This document shows positions 24,229 to 32,549 of a DNA stretch of 64,000 nt, piece by piece. The stretch is taken from positions 1 through 64,000 of the forward strand of contig UQCM01000009.1 in assembly GCA_900539525.1 (NCBI GenBank), read 5' to 3'. The translations under genes and the position numbers were made by a program. The DNA comes from an uncultured Blautia sp. (GTDB lineage Bacteria > Bacillota > Clostridia > Lachnospirales > Lachnospiraceae). The number at the start of each line of letters is the position of its first letter. Positions within the stretch are counted from its first letter, which is position 1. The notes below the pieces were generated by a model that was given only the letters and a program-made list of their open reading frames with translations, did no database searches and was not told the DNA's origin.

Positions 24229-25152
24229 ATGTGGGAAATAGAGATTGCAGGTGTGGATTTGTATCATATACTTGCCTGGCTGTTTGTATATAGTTTTCTG
24301 GGGTGGCTGTGGGAAAGCTGCTATGTATCGATCAAGCAGAAAAAACTGGTCAACAGGGGATTTGTCACCGGACCGGTATGTACGATTTACGGGGTGGGAG
24401 CAGTCAGTGTTTATTTGATCTTAAAGCCTCTGGCTGACAATCTGATCGTTCTGTATTTCGGAGGAGTTCTGGTCGCTACAGTGCTTGAATATTTTACAGC
24501 AGTCCTTATGGAGAAGCTGTTTCACACAAGCTGGTGGGATTACAGTAATAACCGGTTTAATTTCCAGGGGAGGATCTGTCTCGGAAGTTCGATCGCATGG
24601 GGATTCTTTACTGTAGTAATGTTCCGGGTCCTCCAGCCATTTGTGGAAATGATCGTCAGCCTGGTCAGCGAGAGTACAGGTCAGGTCATTCTGATGGTAG
24701 TCATGTTCGTCTATGCAGCAGATTTCGGATTTGCAACAGCGACTGCGATGGAACTCGGAAAGAAGCTGGAGCAGGTGGAGAAGGCAATGGCGGATTTCAA
24801 CGATCAGCTTCAGAAATCAAAGCTTTATACCTCAGCATCTGAGGCACTGGAGGCACTGGAGAATCACAGGCGTGTACTGAGAGATTTAAATTTAAAGGAA
24901 CGCATGGAGAAATACCAGGAACTGATGTCAGAGCGTTTTGAAAAGCTGGGGCTTCAGGAACAGAAGGAAGCTGCGGTGGAAAAATGGAAAGAAGTCAGTG
25001 AGAAGCTGTCTAATGCTGTCAACAGGGGAAGCTGGAACAGCAGGCGTCTGATAAAAGCATATCCAAATCTTAGTAAGGCAACCAGGGTACACAGAAAGCT
25101 CATTCATCTGAGCAGGCTTGAAAGGAAAAAACATAAAAAGGATAAAAAATAA
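24229..25152 (+). CDS. CmpB-type (PF06541) membrane protein with coiled-coil tail
   Basis: A 307-residue protein with several membrane spans in residues 1-180 and a basic, helical, probably coiled-coil cytoplasmic tail to the end. It has LFVYSFLGWLWES, LVNRGFVTGPVCTIYGVG and SWWDYSNNRFNFQG, the motifs of the CmpB-type putative permease family. It ends 17 bases before rnfC, so it may be read with the Rnf operon, but it is not a known Rnf subunit. Two other members of this family are in the window (77-460 and 11210-12508). Confidence 0.8.
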   Translation: MWEIEIAGVDLYHILAWLFVYSFLGWLWESCYVSIKQKKLVNRGFVTGPVCTIYGVGAVSVYLILKPLADNLIVLYFGGVLVATVLEYFTAVLMEKLFHTSWWDYSNNRFNFQGRICLGSSIAWGFFTVVMFRVLQPFVEMIVSLVSESTGQVILMVVMFVYAADFGFATATAMELGKKLEQVEKAMADFNDQLQKSKLYTSASEALEALENHRRVLRDLNLKERMEKYQELMSERFEKLGLQEQKEAAVEKWKEVSEKLSNAVNRGSWNSRRLIKAYPNLSKATRVHRKLIHLSRLERKKHKKDKK

Positions 25153-25169
25153 AGAAAGGAACGAGAAAG

Positions 25170-26489
25170 ATGGCAAAATTAACATTTACGGGGGGAATCC
25201 ACCCTTACGATGGGAAGGACTTGTCAAAAGATAAGCCGATCCGGGACGTGTTACCTAAAGGGGAACTGGTTTATCCGCTTTCCCAGCACATCGGTGCGCC
25301 AGCAGCGCCGGTGGTGAAGAAAGGTGATCATGTTCTGGTCGGACAGATGATCGCTGAGGCAGGGGGGGTTGTATCTGCGCCGATTCATGCCTCTGTCTCA
25401 GGAACCGTGAAGGGTGTGGAAAAGCGTCTGACAGTAACGGGAATGCTGGCAGATGCGATCATTATTGAAAATGACGGTGAGTATAAGGAAATCGAATGGC
25501 CCGAAAGGAAGCCTCTGGAGAGTTTAAGCGGAGCAGAGATTCTTCAGTATGTAAAGGAGGCCGGTATCGTCGGCATGGGAGGTGCAGGTTTTCCGACTCA
25601 TGTAAAGCTGTCACCGAAGGAGCCGGAGAAGATCGATTATGTCATTGCAAACTGCGCGGAATGTGAGCCGTATCTTACATCGGATTACCGGAGAATGATG
25701 GAGGAGCCGGAGAAGATCGTGGCGGGGCTTAAGGCTGCACTTCGGATCTTTCCTCATGCGAAGGGAATCCTTGCAGTTGAGAATAATAAAAGGGATGCCG
25801 CACAGCGTTTACGTGAAGCAGCAAAGAATGAGGAGAATATCGAGGTCATGGAGCTGAAAACAAAGTACCCGCAGGGTGCGGAGAGACAGCTGATCTATGC
25901 GACTACGGGTCGTAAGATCAATTCCTCCATGCTTCCGGCAGATGCAGGCTGCGTGGTAGATAACTGTGATACCATTTATGCCATCTATCAGGCAGTCTAC
26001 ACAGGACGTCCTCTGATGCACAGGATCGTGACAGTGACAGGTGATGCGATCGCGGATCCGCGCAATTTCCGTGTATGTACCGGAACGAATTATGCAGAGC
26101 TGGTGGATGAAGCGGGCGGATTTAAGACACAGCCGGAAAAGATCATATCGGGCGGTCCGATGATGGGATTTGGTCTTTACGATCTGAATGTACCGACGAC
26201 AAAGACTTCCTCGGCACTCCTGTGTCTTACAAAGGATGAGGTGGCAGAGTACGAACCATCGAACTGTATCAACTGTGGACGATGTGTGAGTGTCTGTCCG
26301 GGAAGAGTGGTTCCGTCAAGACTGGCAGATTATGCCGAGCGCCATGATGAGGAGGCATTTGTGAAAGCAGACGGTATGGAATGCTGTGAATGCGGATGCT
26401 GCAGCTTTATCTGTCCGGCAAAACGGCCTCTGACACAGTACATAAAGTCCATGCGTAAGATCGTATTAGGAAACCGAAAGAAAAAATAG
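25170..26489 (+). CDS. rnfC: Rnf complex subunit C
   Basis: RnfC is the peripheral NADH-binding subunit of the Rnf complex, which couples ferredoxin oxidation and NAD reduction to ion pumping. The 439-residue protein has an N-terminal lipoyl-like part, the glycine-rich NADH/FMN region GIVGMGGAGFPTHVKL (about residue 131), and two C-terminal 4Fe-4S motifs, CINCGRCVSVCP (about residue 368) and CCECGCCSFICPAKRPL (about residue 405). An AAAGGAACGAG ribosome-binding region precedes the ATG. It is the first gene of the order C-D-G-E-A-B. Confidence 0.96.
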   Translation: MAKLTFTGGIHPYDGKDLSKDKPIRDVLPKGELVYPLSQHIGAPAAPVVKKGDHVLVGQMIAEAGGVVSAPIHASVSGTVKGVEKRLTVTGMLADAIIIENDGEYKEIEWPERKPLESLSGAEILQYVKEAGIVGMGGAGFPTHVKLSPKEPEKIDYVIANCAECEPYLTSDYRRMMEEPEKIVAGLKAALRIFPHAKGILAVENNKRDAAQRLREAAKNEENIEVMELKTKYPQGAERQLIYATTGRKINSSMLPADAGCVVDNCDTIYAIYQAVYTGRPLMHRIVTVTGDAIADPRNFRVCTGTNYAELVDEAGGFKTQPEKIISGGPMMGFGLYDLNVPTTKTSSALLCLTKDEVAEYEPSNCINCGRCVSVCPGRVVPSRLADYAERHDEEAFVKADGMECCECGCCSFICPAKRPLTQYIKSMRKIVLGNRKKK

Positions 26490-26499
26490 AAGGGAGAAC

Positions 26500-27438
26500 A
26501 TGAAGATGAGTGACTTATTGAATGTGTCATCCAACCCCCATATCCGGTCACATGACACAACGGCAAAGATTATGCTTATGGTAGTAATTGCATTGCTTCC
26601 GGCAAGTGCTTTCGGTATCTTTCATTTCGGGCTGCGTGCACTTCTGCTGATACTGATATCAATTGCGACCTGCGTACTGACAGAATATACCTATGAGAAG
26701 CTGATGCACCGCAAAATCACGATCGGAGATTTCAGTGCGGTGGTAACAGGACTTCTCCTGGCATTGAATCTCCCGGTATCAGCTCCCTGGTGGATTCCGG
26801 TGTTTGGCGGTGTTTTTGCTATTTTGATCGTGAAACAGCTTTTTGGAGGGCTGGGACAGAATTTTATGAATCCTGCACTGGGAGCCAGATGTTTTCTTCT
26901 GATTTCCTTCACAGGAAGAATGACGAACTTTGCATTTGATGGATTTACGGGTGCTACACCGCTGGCAGCGTTGAAGGCAGGCGAATCCGTCAATCTTATG
27001 GACATGTTTCTGGGAAATACGGCTGGAACGATTGGTGAGACATCCGTCCTTGCGATCCTGTTGGGAGCAGCGATCCTCCTCTGGTTCGGAATCATTGATC
27101 TTCGGATTCCCGGAACCTATCTGGCAAGCTTTGCACTGTTCGCAGTGCTTTTTGGCGGTCACGGACTGGATGGACAGTATCTGGTGGCTCAGCTTTGCGG
27201 CGGTGGTTTGATGCTTGGAGCATTTTTCATGGCGACAGATTATGTGACGACTCCGATTACAAAAAAAGGACAGCTGGTTTACGGGTGTATTCTGGGAATC
27301 CTGACCGGCCTTTTCCGTATTTTCGGAAATGCAGCAGAGGGTGTATCTTATGCGATTATTATCGGAAATCTGCTGGTACCGCTGATTGAAAAGCTGACAC
27401 CCCCTACAGCATTTGGCAAAGGAGGGAAAAAAGCATGA
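26500..27438 (+). CDS. rnfD: Rnf complex subunit D
   Basis: A 312-residue membrane subunit with about nine or ten predicted spans. It carries the flavin-attachment type motif FTGATPLAAL (about residue 150), where the threonine is the expected site of covalent FMN. The stop overlaps rnfG by four bases. The ATG is preceded by AAGGGAG. It is homologous to NqrB of the sodium-pumping NADH:quinone reductase. Confidence 0.96.
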   Translation: MKMSDLLNVSSNPHIRSHDTTAKIMLMVVIALLPASAFGIFHFGLRALLLILISIATCVLTEYTYEKLMHRKITIGDFSAVVTGLLLALNLPVSAPWWIPVFGGVFAILIVKQLFGGLGQNFMNPALGARCFLLISFTGRMTNFAFDGFTGATPLAALKAGESVNLMDMFLGNTAGTIGETSVLAILLGAAILLWFGIIDLRIPGTYLASFALFAVLFGGHGLDGQYLVAQLCGGGLMLGAFFMATDYVTTPITKKGQLVYGCILGILTGLFRIFGNAAEGVSYAIIIGNLLVPLIEKLTPPTAFGKGGKKA

Positions 27439-28073
27439 ATAAAATTGTAAAAAATGCATTGATCCTGATGGCGATCACGCTGGTTGCAGGCATCTGTCTT
27501 GGATTTGTATATGAAATTACAAAGGAGCCGATTGCAATACAGGAGCAGCAGGCGAAGGAAGAAGCTTATCAGGCTGTTTTTCCCGGAATGGCTTCCATGG
27601 AAGCGGTTTATGGGCTGGACGAAGAGACGGATGCAGCACAGGTACAGGCGGAGGCAGATGCAGTCCTCACAGAAAATGATATGGGAGATATCCGGGTAGA
27701 GGAAGCATACCGCGCTGTAGATGAGAGCGGTGAGACGCTTGGTATTGTGATGAATCTTACGACATCCGGTTATGGCGGAGAGATTAATTTTTCTATGGGT
27801 ATACAGAAGGATGGGACTGTGAACGGTATCGAGATCCTTTCCATCAGTGAGACAGCCGGTCTTGGTATGAGAGCAACAGAAGACGAATTTAAAAGTCAGT
27901 TCTCAGGAAAAAATGTTGAAAAATTTGCGGTAACAAAGAGCGGCGCTTCTGCAGATGATGAGATTGATGCCATCAGCGGAGCTACGATTACCTCCAATGG
28001 AATGACAAAAGGTGTGAATGCGGGAATCTGCTATTTCAGAAGCCTGGTGGAAGGAGGAGTATTCAATGAATAA
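27435..28073 (+). CDS. rnfG: Rnf complex subunit G
   Basis: A 212-residue membrane-anchored subunit with one N-terminal span (about residues 6-26) and an extracytoplasmic FMN-binding domain. The flavin-attachment motif SGATITS lies near residue 181, with Thr as the expected site of covalent FMN added by ApbE. The protein overlaps rnfD by four bases and rnfE by eight bases. Start assignment follows the overlap and the GGAGGG upstream. Confidence 0.96.
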   Translation: MNKIVKNALILMAITLVAGICLGFVYEITKEPIAIQEQQAKEEAYQAVFPGMASMEAVYGLDEETDAAQVQAEADAVLTENDMGDIRVEEAYRAVDESGETLGIVMNLTTSGYGGEINFSMGIQKDGTVNGIEILSISETAGLGMRATEDEFKSQFSGKNVEKFAVTKSGASADDEIDAISGATITSNGMTKGVNAGICYFRSLVEGGVFNE

Positions 28074-28749
28074 GCTGACAGAACGTCTATATAATGGAAT
28101 CATAAAAGAAAATCCTACTTTTGTGTTAATGCTGGGAATGTGTCCCACGCTGGCGGTTACTACATCAGCAGTGAACGGTCTTGGCATGGGACTGACAACC
28201 ACGATTATCCTGGCACTGTCGAATGCCATGATTTCCGCACTCAGGAAAATCATTCCGAATGGAGTCCGCATGCCGGCATTTATTGTGGTTGTGGCATCCT
28301 TCGTAACGATTGTACAGTTTCTGCTTCAGGGATATGTACCGTCTCTGTATGACAGCCTGGGTATCTATATTCCGCTGATCGTGGTAAACTGTATCATATT
28401 GGGCCGTGCGGAAGCATATGCTTCTCAGAATCCGATCCTTCCGTCTCTGTTTGACGGAATCGGTATGGGGCTTGGATTTACCATTGGACTTACCTGTATT
28501 GGTATCGTACGTGAGGTGATTGGCTCCGGAAAGATTTTCGGTATGCAGGTCATGCCGTCATCCTATGAGCCGGTGACGATTTTTATTCTGGCTCCGGGCG
28601 CATTCCTGGTACTGTCTATGCTGACGGCACTTCAGAATAAAGTTAAGAAGAATATGGAACAAAAGGGACAGGAGACAAAGATTGGAACAGGATGTACCGG
28701 TTCCTGTGCTACATGCTCCAGCTCATGCAGTAAAGGAGGGGAAGCATAA
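28066..28749 (+). CDS. rnfE: Rnf complex subunit E with a cysteine-rich tail
   Basis: A 227-residue membrane subunit with about six spans. The ATG at 28066 has AAGGAGG eight bases upstream and overlaps the end of rnfG. Beyond the usual end, the protein has a tail of about 25 residues with four cysteines spaced C-x3-C-x2-C-x3-C (GCTGSCATCSSSCSKGG). RnfE of model organisms ends without this, so it may be a lineage feature that binds metal. The stop overlaps the rnfA start (TAATG). Confidence 0.94.
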   Translation: MNKLTERLYNGIIKENPTFVLMLGMCPTLAVTTSAVNGLGMGLTTTIILALSNAMISALRKIIPNGVRMPAFIVVVASFVTIVQFLLQGYVPSLYDSLGIYIPLIVVNCIILGRAEAYASQNPILPSLFDGIGMGLGFTIGLTCIGIVREVIGSGKIFGMQVMPSSYEPVTIFILAPGAFLVLSMLTALQNKVKKNMEQKGQETKIGTGCTGSCATCSSSCSKGGEA

Positions 28750-29324
28750 TGGGAAAATTATTGATGATCGCAGTGGGAGCTGCATTTATTAACAATGTAG
28801 TGCTGAGCCAGTTCCTGGGTATCTGTGCGTTTGTGGGCGTTTCCAGAAAGACAGAGACAGCTGCGGGAATGGGAGCGGCAGTTGTGTTTGTTATCACCCT
28901 TTCCTCACTGATTGCAGGAGTGATCTATAAGTGCATCCTGGTGCCGCTGAATGTCACCTATCTACAGACGATCGTTTTTATCCTGGTGATCGCTGCTCTG
29001 GTACAGCTTGTTGAGATGGTCATAAAGAAATACAGTATGGCGCTCTATGAAGCACTTGGTGTGTATCTGCCGCTGATCACAACGAACTGTGCAGTACTTG
29101 GAGTGGCATTGATCAATGTGACAAAATCCTATACGATTTTTGAAGGTGTGGTAAATGGATTCGCAACAGCAGTGGGATTTCTGATCGCCATTGTACTGAT
29201 GGCAGGTATCCGGGAAAAGACAGAGCATAATGATATTCCCGAATCCTTTCAGGGATCGCCAATCGTACTGCTGACAGCGTGTCTGATGGCAATCGCATTT
29301 TTCGGCTTTTCAGGACTGAAATAA
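28749..29324 (+). CDS. rnfA: Rnf complex subunit A
   Basis: A 191-residue membrane subunit with six predicted spans, homologous to NqrE and to RnfE. The opening FINNVVLSQFLGICAFVGVS and the middle VYLPLITTNCAVLG (the conserved cysteine that ligates the membrane iron-sulfur centre) are clear. GGAGGGG precedes the ATG inside the end of rnfE. Confidence 0.96.
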   Translation: MGKLLMIAVGAAFINNVVLSQFLGICAFVGVSRKTETAAGMGAAVVFVITLSSLIAGVIYKCILVPLNVTYLQTIVFILVIAALVQLVEMVIKKYSMALYEALGVYLPLITTNCAVLGVALINVTKSYTIFEGVVNGFATAVGFLIAIVLMAGIREKTEHNDIPESFQGSPIVLLTACLMAIAFFGFSGLK

Positions 29325-29336
29325 GGAGGAAGGCAT

Positions 29337-30158
29337 ATGAACGGAATAATACTGGCCGCCCTGATCGTAGGCGGTACCGGCCTGATTCTCGGTTTGTTTC
29401 TGGGACTGGCCGATAAGAAATTCAAGGTAGAAACAGATGAAAAGGTGGAGATGATCCGTGCAGAGCTTCCCGGAAACAACTGTGGAGGATGCGGATATGC
29501 AGGATGTGACGCGGTTGCCAAGGCAATCGCAGCCGGAGAGGCAGAAGTGTCAGCCTGTCCCGTAGGAGGTGTTGTTACAGCAGCCAGAATCGCCGCTATT
29601 ATGGGGAAGGAAGCAAAAGAGGAAGAACGCATGGTGGCGTTTGTCAAATGTGCCGGAACCTGTGAAAAGACCCATAGCAACTATGATTACTACGGTGTTC
29701 GGGATTGTGAAATGATGAGTTTCGTGCCATCCGGAGGACCGAAAAGCTGTAATTACGGATGTCTCGGCTATGGCTCCTGTGTGAAAGCATGCCAGTTCGA
29801 TGCGATTCATGTCATTGATGGAATCGCAGTTGTAGATAAAGAAAAATGTAAGGCCTGCGGAAAATGTGTGAGCAGATGTCCGAAGCATTTGATCGAACTG
29901 GTGCCTTACAGGGCAGAGCAGCTGGTACAGTGTGCGTCCAGAGATAAGGGAAAAACTCTGATGCAGGCATGTAAGGCTGGCTGTATCGGATGCAAGAAAT
30001 GCGAAAAGGAATGTCCGCAGCAGGCAGTTACAGTGACGGACAATGTGGCACATATTGATTATGCGAAATGTACAAACTGCGGCACATGCGCTTCGGTATG
30101 TCCGAGGAAGATTATCGTTACTATTCACACGTCAGCCAGTTCGAGGTGTTTTCTGTGA
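29337..30158 (+). CDS. rnfB: Rnf complex subunit B, 3' end rewritten by a repeat
   Basis: RnfB is the ferredoxin-facing iron-sulfur subunit. The 273-residue protein has an N-terminal span, the cluster motif NNCGGCGYAGCDAVA (about residue 50), a central cysteine-rich region, and three or four ferredoxin-type motifs (CKACGKCVSRCP, CIGCKKCEKECP, CTNCGTCASVCP). The last 13 residues after CPRKI (VTIHTSASSRCFL) are encoded by the left end of a family A repeat that begins at 30117, so the natural C-terminus has been replaced. All cluster motifs are intact, so the protein is probably functional. Confidence 0.93.
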   Translation: MNGIILAALIVGGTGLILGLFLGLADKKFKVETDEKVEMIRAELPGNNCGGCGYAGCDAVAKAIAAGEAEVSACPVGGVVTAARIAAIMGKEAKEEERMVAFVKCAGTCEKTHSNYDYYGVRDCEMMSFVPSGGPKSCNYGCLGYGSCVKACQFDAIHVIDGIAVVDKEKCKACGKCVSRCPKHLIELVPYRAEQLVQCASRDKGKTLMQACKAGCIGCKKCEKECPQQAVTVTDNVAHIDYAKCTNCGTCASVCPRKIIVTIHTSASSRCFL

Positions 30159-30272
30159 GTGTAGCGAAGCGAAAGTCACGTAAAAACCCGAGAGTAGCAG
30201 CGCGATATGATGCAGAATGCATCATATCTGTGCATCGCGAAGCGTGTTACTGGTCACGGAGTGAACAGTAAC
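30117..30272 (+). repeat. Repeat family A, full copy A2 overlapping the end of rnfB
   Basis: A 156-base element from GTTACTATTCAC to GTGAACAGTAAC (terminal inverted repeats, one mismatch). It contains a TGTGA...TCAC stem around GCGAAGC and a perfect palindrome arm ATATGATGCA-GAA-TGCATCATAT. It is nearly identical to the copies at 33952 and 60758. The 200 bases that follow, to 30472, hold only a GCTGAC/GTCAGC hairpin (30432-30450) and the next ribosome-binding site. Confidence 0.92.
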
Positions 30273-30472
30273 AGATTATCAGTACACCAGAAAAAAGGTG
30301 AGAAATTGTCAGATAGCGAAAGAGACAACGGAAAGATACAAAAGAAGTGGAAGAAAGAGCAGTCTTCGTTTATAAAGGTGCAAAATGGTTAGAATGAGAA
30401 ACCGTGTCATGCAGAACGAAGTAATAAGAAAGCTGACTTTGAATGTCAGCGCTACTGAAAGAAGGGAGAAGC

Positions 30473-31468
30473 ATGATCATGAATAAGAGAAGATTTGGGG
30501 TTTTAGCTTTTTTCGTGTTTACACTCAGTCTGTTCGTTCCCGCTTCTGTATTTGCAGAGGGAAACGCGAATGGATTTGTAAAACAGGGAACAGCTACGTA
30601 TTATTTTCAGGATGGAAAAATGCAGAAAGGCTGGCAGGTCGTTGATGGAAAGCGATATTTTTTTCGGAAAAACGGACAAATGGCAGTTGGGCGATACAAA
30701 ATCGGAAAGACCACATACTATTTTAATACGAAGGGCGTTTGTGTAAAGAAGATTCCGGATGCATCCTGGGAAGTAGATAAGAAAGGGCGCCGCTACTGCG
30801 ACGGAATGGATAAATATCTGAAGAACGGCTGGAAGACGATTCAGGGAAGAAAGTTTTGCTTCGATAAAAAGGGATATGTGCTGACGGGTATACAGACAGT
30901 AGGAAAATATACGTACTGTTTCAGCAGCAACGGTATCATGAGAACAAACAAATGGGTGCGCTCGAATGGAGGAAAATACTATTTCGGGGCTGACGGGCGA
31001 ATGGTGAGGAATGCCTGGGTGGATGATATTTATCTTGGAGATGACGGCAGGCAGATCAAAGATTATGTGGATGAGACCAGAAATAACAGTAAGAAAACGG
31101 GATGGGTAGGATATGCAAGACTCTGGAAATACTATGTAAACGGCAAGCTTGTGACCGGATGGAAAGATATTCAGAATAAAAGATATTTCTTCCAGTCCAC
31201 AGGATACATGAAAATCGGCTGGTACAATGATGGAAAGAACTATTATTTCCTGAACACCACAGCTGGAAGGGAAACTCTTGGTGTCATGGCAACGAATTTC
31301 ATGAGAATTGATGGAAAGGTTTACTATTTCTTCCCGAAAGATGTGAAGGATTCTGACGGAAAGCTTCATCCAAGAGGAAGTATGGCAAGAGGGTTAATGA
31401 TCCGCTATAATGGCAAGGAATACTCTTTTGATAACCAGGGAGTATGCAAAGAGCTGACAGAGAGCTGA
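30473..31468 (+). CDS. Secreted cell-wall-binding repeat protein
   Basis: A 331-residue exported protein. Residues 1-25 are a signal peptide ending in VPASVFAEG. The rest is a chain of about ten repeats of the choline/glucan-binding type, with the signature GW-x-x-x-G-x-x-Y/F-F, for example KGWQVVDGKRYFFRKNGQM and TGWKDIQNKRYFFQSTGYM. There is no catalytic domain. Such proteins attach to the cell surface through cell-wall polymers. Two nearby ATGs (30473 and 30479) follow GAAGGGAGAA. It lies between the rnf operon and a convergent apbE. Confidence 0.87.
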   Translation: MIMNKRRFGVLAFFVFTLSLFVPASVFAEGNANGFVKQGTATYYFQDGKMQKGWQVVDGKRYFFRKNGQMAVGRYKIGKTTYYFNTKGVCVKKIPDASWEVDKKGRRYCDGMDKYLKNGWKTIQGRKFCFDKKGYVLTGIQTVGKYTYCFSSNGIMRTNKWVRSNGGKYYFGADGRMVRNAWVDDIYLGDDGRQIKDYVDETRNNSKKTGWVGYARLWKYYVNGKLVTGWKDIQNKRYFFQSTGYMKIGWYNDGKNYYFLNTTAGRETLGVMATNFMRIDGKVYYFFPKDVKDSDGKLHPRGSMARGLMIRYNGKEYSFDNQGVCKELTES

Positions 31469-31499
31469 CAGAGAATCCAAACGAAATATGAAACAAAGG

Positions 31500-31540
31500 A
31501 AAGCCGCGGTGCTGCATTTCACGTGCAGACCGCGGCTTTT
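31500..31540. terminator. Bidirectional terminator
   Basis: AAGCCGCGGT-CTGCA-type arms form a long stem (31500-31540) ending in CTTTT, between the convergent wall-binding and apbE genes. Confidence 0.85.
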
Positions 31541-31559
31541 ACAAACCACAGGAGATACT

Positions 31560-32549
31560 CTACCGGGGAAATCCGGAGGAATAGTGAAGCTGGTAATCTT
31601 CTGTGATAAACAGTGCTTCTGTATCGTCCATAGATTCAATCAGTTCCATTCCTTTTTCCATTCCAAGACCGAAGCAAGAGGTGGAGAGTGCATCGGCTTC
31701 TGCCGAAGACTCACAGAGAATGGTTACGCTGTAAAGTCCGTTGTCGAAAGGATATCCCCCGGCTGGATCCAGCAGATGATGATAAAGGATATCATTCTCT
31801 TCAAAACATCGCTCATAAATGCCGGAAGTTACCAAAGACTGATCATTTAGTGCAGCGGCAGCAATGGAATCAGAGGCATCAGCAAATGGACGCTGGATTC
31901 CAATGCGAAAAGCAGTGCCATCCGGCTTGCTTCCTACAGCCAGCACGTTACCGCCCAGATTAATCAGAGCACTGCCGGTACCTTCAGAAACGAGGAAGGC
32001 CTTCAGCTGATCGGCGATATAGCCCTTTGCAATACCGCCGAGGTCAAGTGCCATTTCCGGATCTGTTAGAGTTACTGTGTTTCCACGCAGGAGTATCTTG
32101 CGATAATCCACATGGGAACATGCTTCTGCAATATCCTGTCCGGAAGGAACCGCGGCATCTTTCCTGTGAAAATCCCAGATATCAGAAAGCGGGGCAATAG
32201 AACAGTCAAAGGTACCATTCGTCAGTCGGCTGTAGTAGAGAGCTGTTTCGAGCAGAGAGGCAGTCTCCTCAGATACCTCCACAGGCTGCCCATTGGCATG
32301 GTTGATCCGGTAAATGTCACTTCCTTCTATGGTACGTGAGAATAGATGTTCATATTCTTCACAGAGCGAGAGACACTCATTCAGAAGTGTCTCTCGCTCT
32401 GTCCTGCTGTCCGTTTCATAGATCGTGACTGTGATAACAGTATCAAAGTAAAAGCCGCTTTTGCTTACCGGATCATCTGTTTTTCCGCAGCCGGTCAATA
32501 TTACGGCACTCAGGAAAGACAGCAGAAGCACAAGACACTTTCTACACAT
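31560..32549 (-). CDS. apbE: FAD:protein FMN transferase, lipoprotein
   Basis: ApbE attaches FMN covalently to threonine in proteins such as RnfG and RnfD, outside the membrane. The 329-residue protein has a lipoprotein signal with lipobox AVILTGC (cysteine near residue 21). It has the family motifs YFDTVITVTIYE, DCSIAPLSDIWDFH, DLGGIAKGYIADQL (about residue 162), INLGGNVLAVGSKPDG and HHLLDPAGGYP. The ATG at 32549 overlaps the stop of the TrpB-like gene by eight bases; a TTG at 32564 is an alternative. Its most likely local substrates are the Rnf subunits encoded about 3.5 kb away. Confidence 0.93.
   Translation of the reverse strand: MCRKCLVLLLSFLSAVILTGCGKTDDPVSKSGFYFDTVITVTIYETDSRTERETLLNECLSLCEEYEHLFSRTIEGSDIYRINHANGQPVEVSEETASLLETALYYSRLTNGTFDCSIAPLSDIWDFHRKDAAVPSGQDIAEACSHVDYRKILLRGNTVTLTDPEMALDLGGIAKGYIADQLKAFLVSEGTGSALINLGGNVLAVGSKPDGTAFRIGIQRPFADASDSIAAAALNDQSLVTSGIYERCFEENDILYHHLLDPAGGYPFDNGLYSVTILCESSAEADALSTSCFGLGMEKGMELIESMDDTEALFITEDYQLHYSSGFPR

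Noticed and set aside
30207..30392. Short reading frame over repeat A2 (peptide containing SYLCIAKRVTGHG)
   Set aside because: It lies within and after a repeat, has no ribosome-binding site, and similar frames recur only because the repeat recurs.
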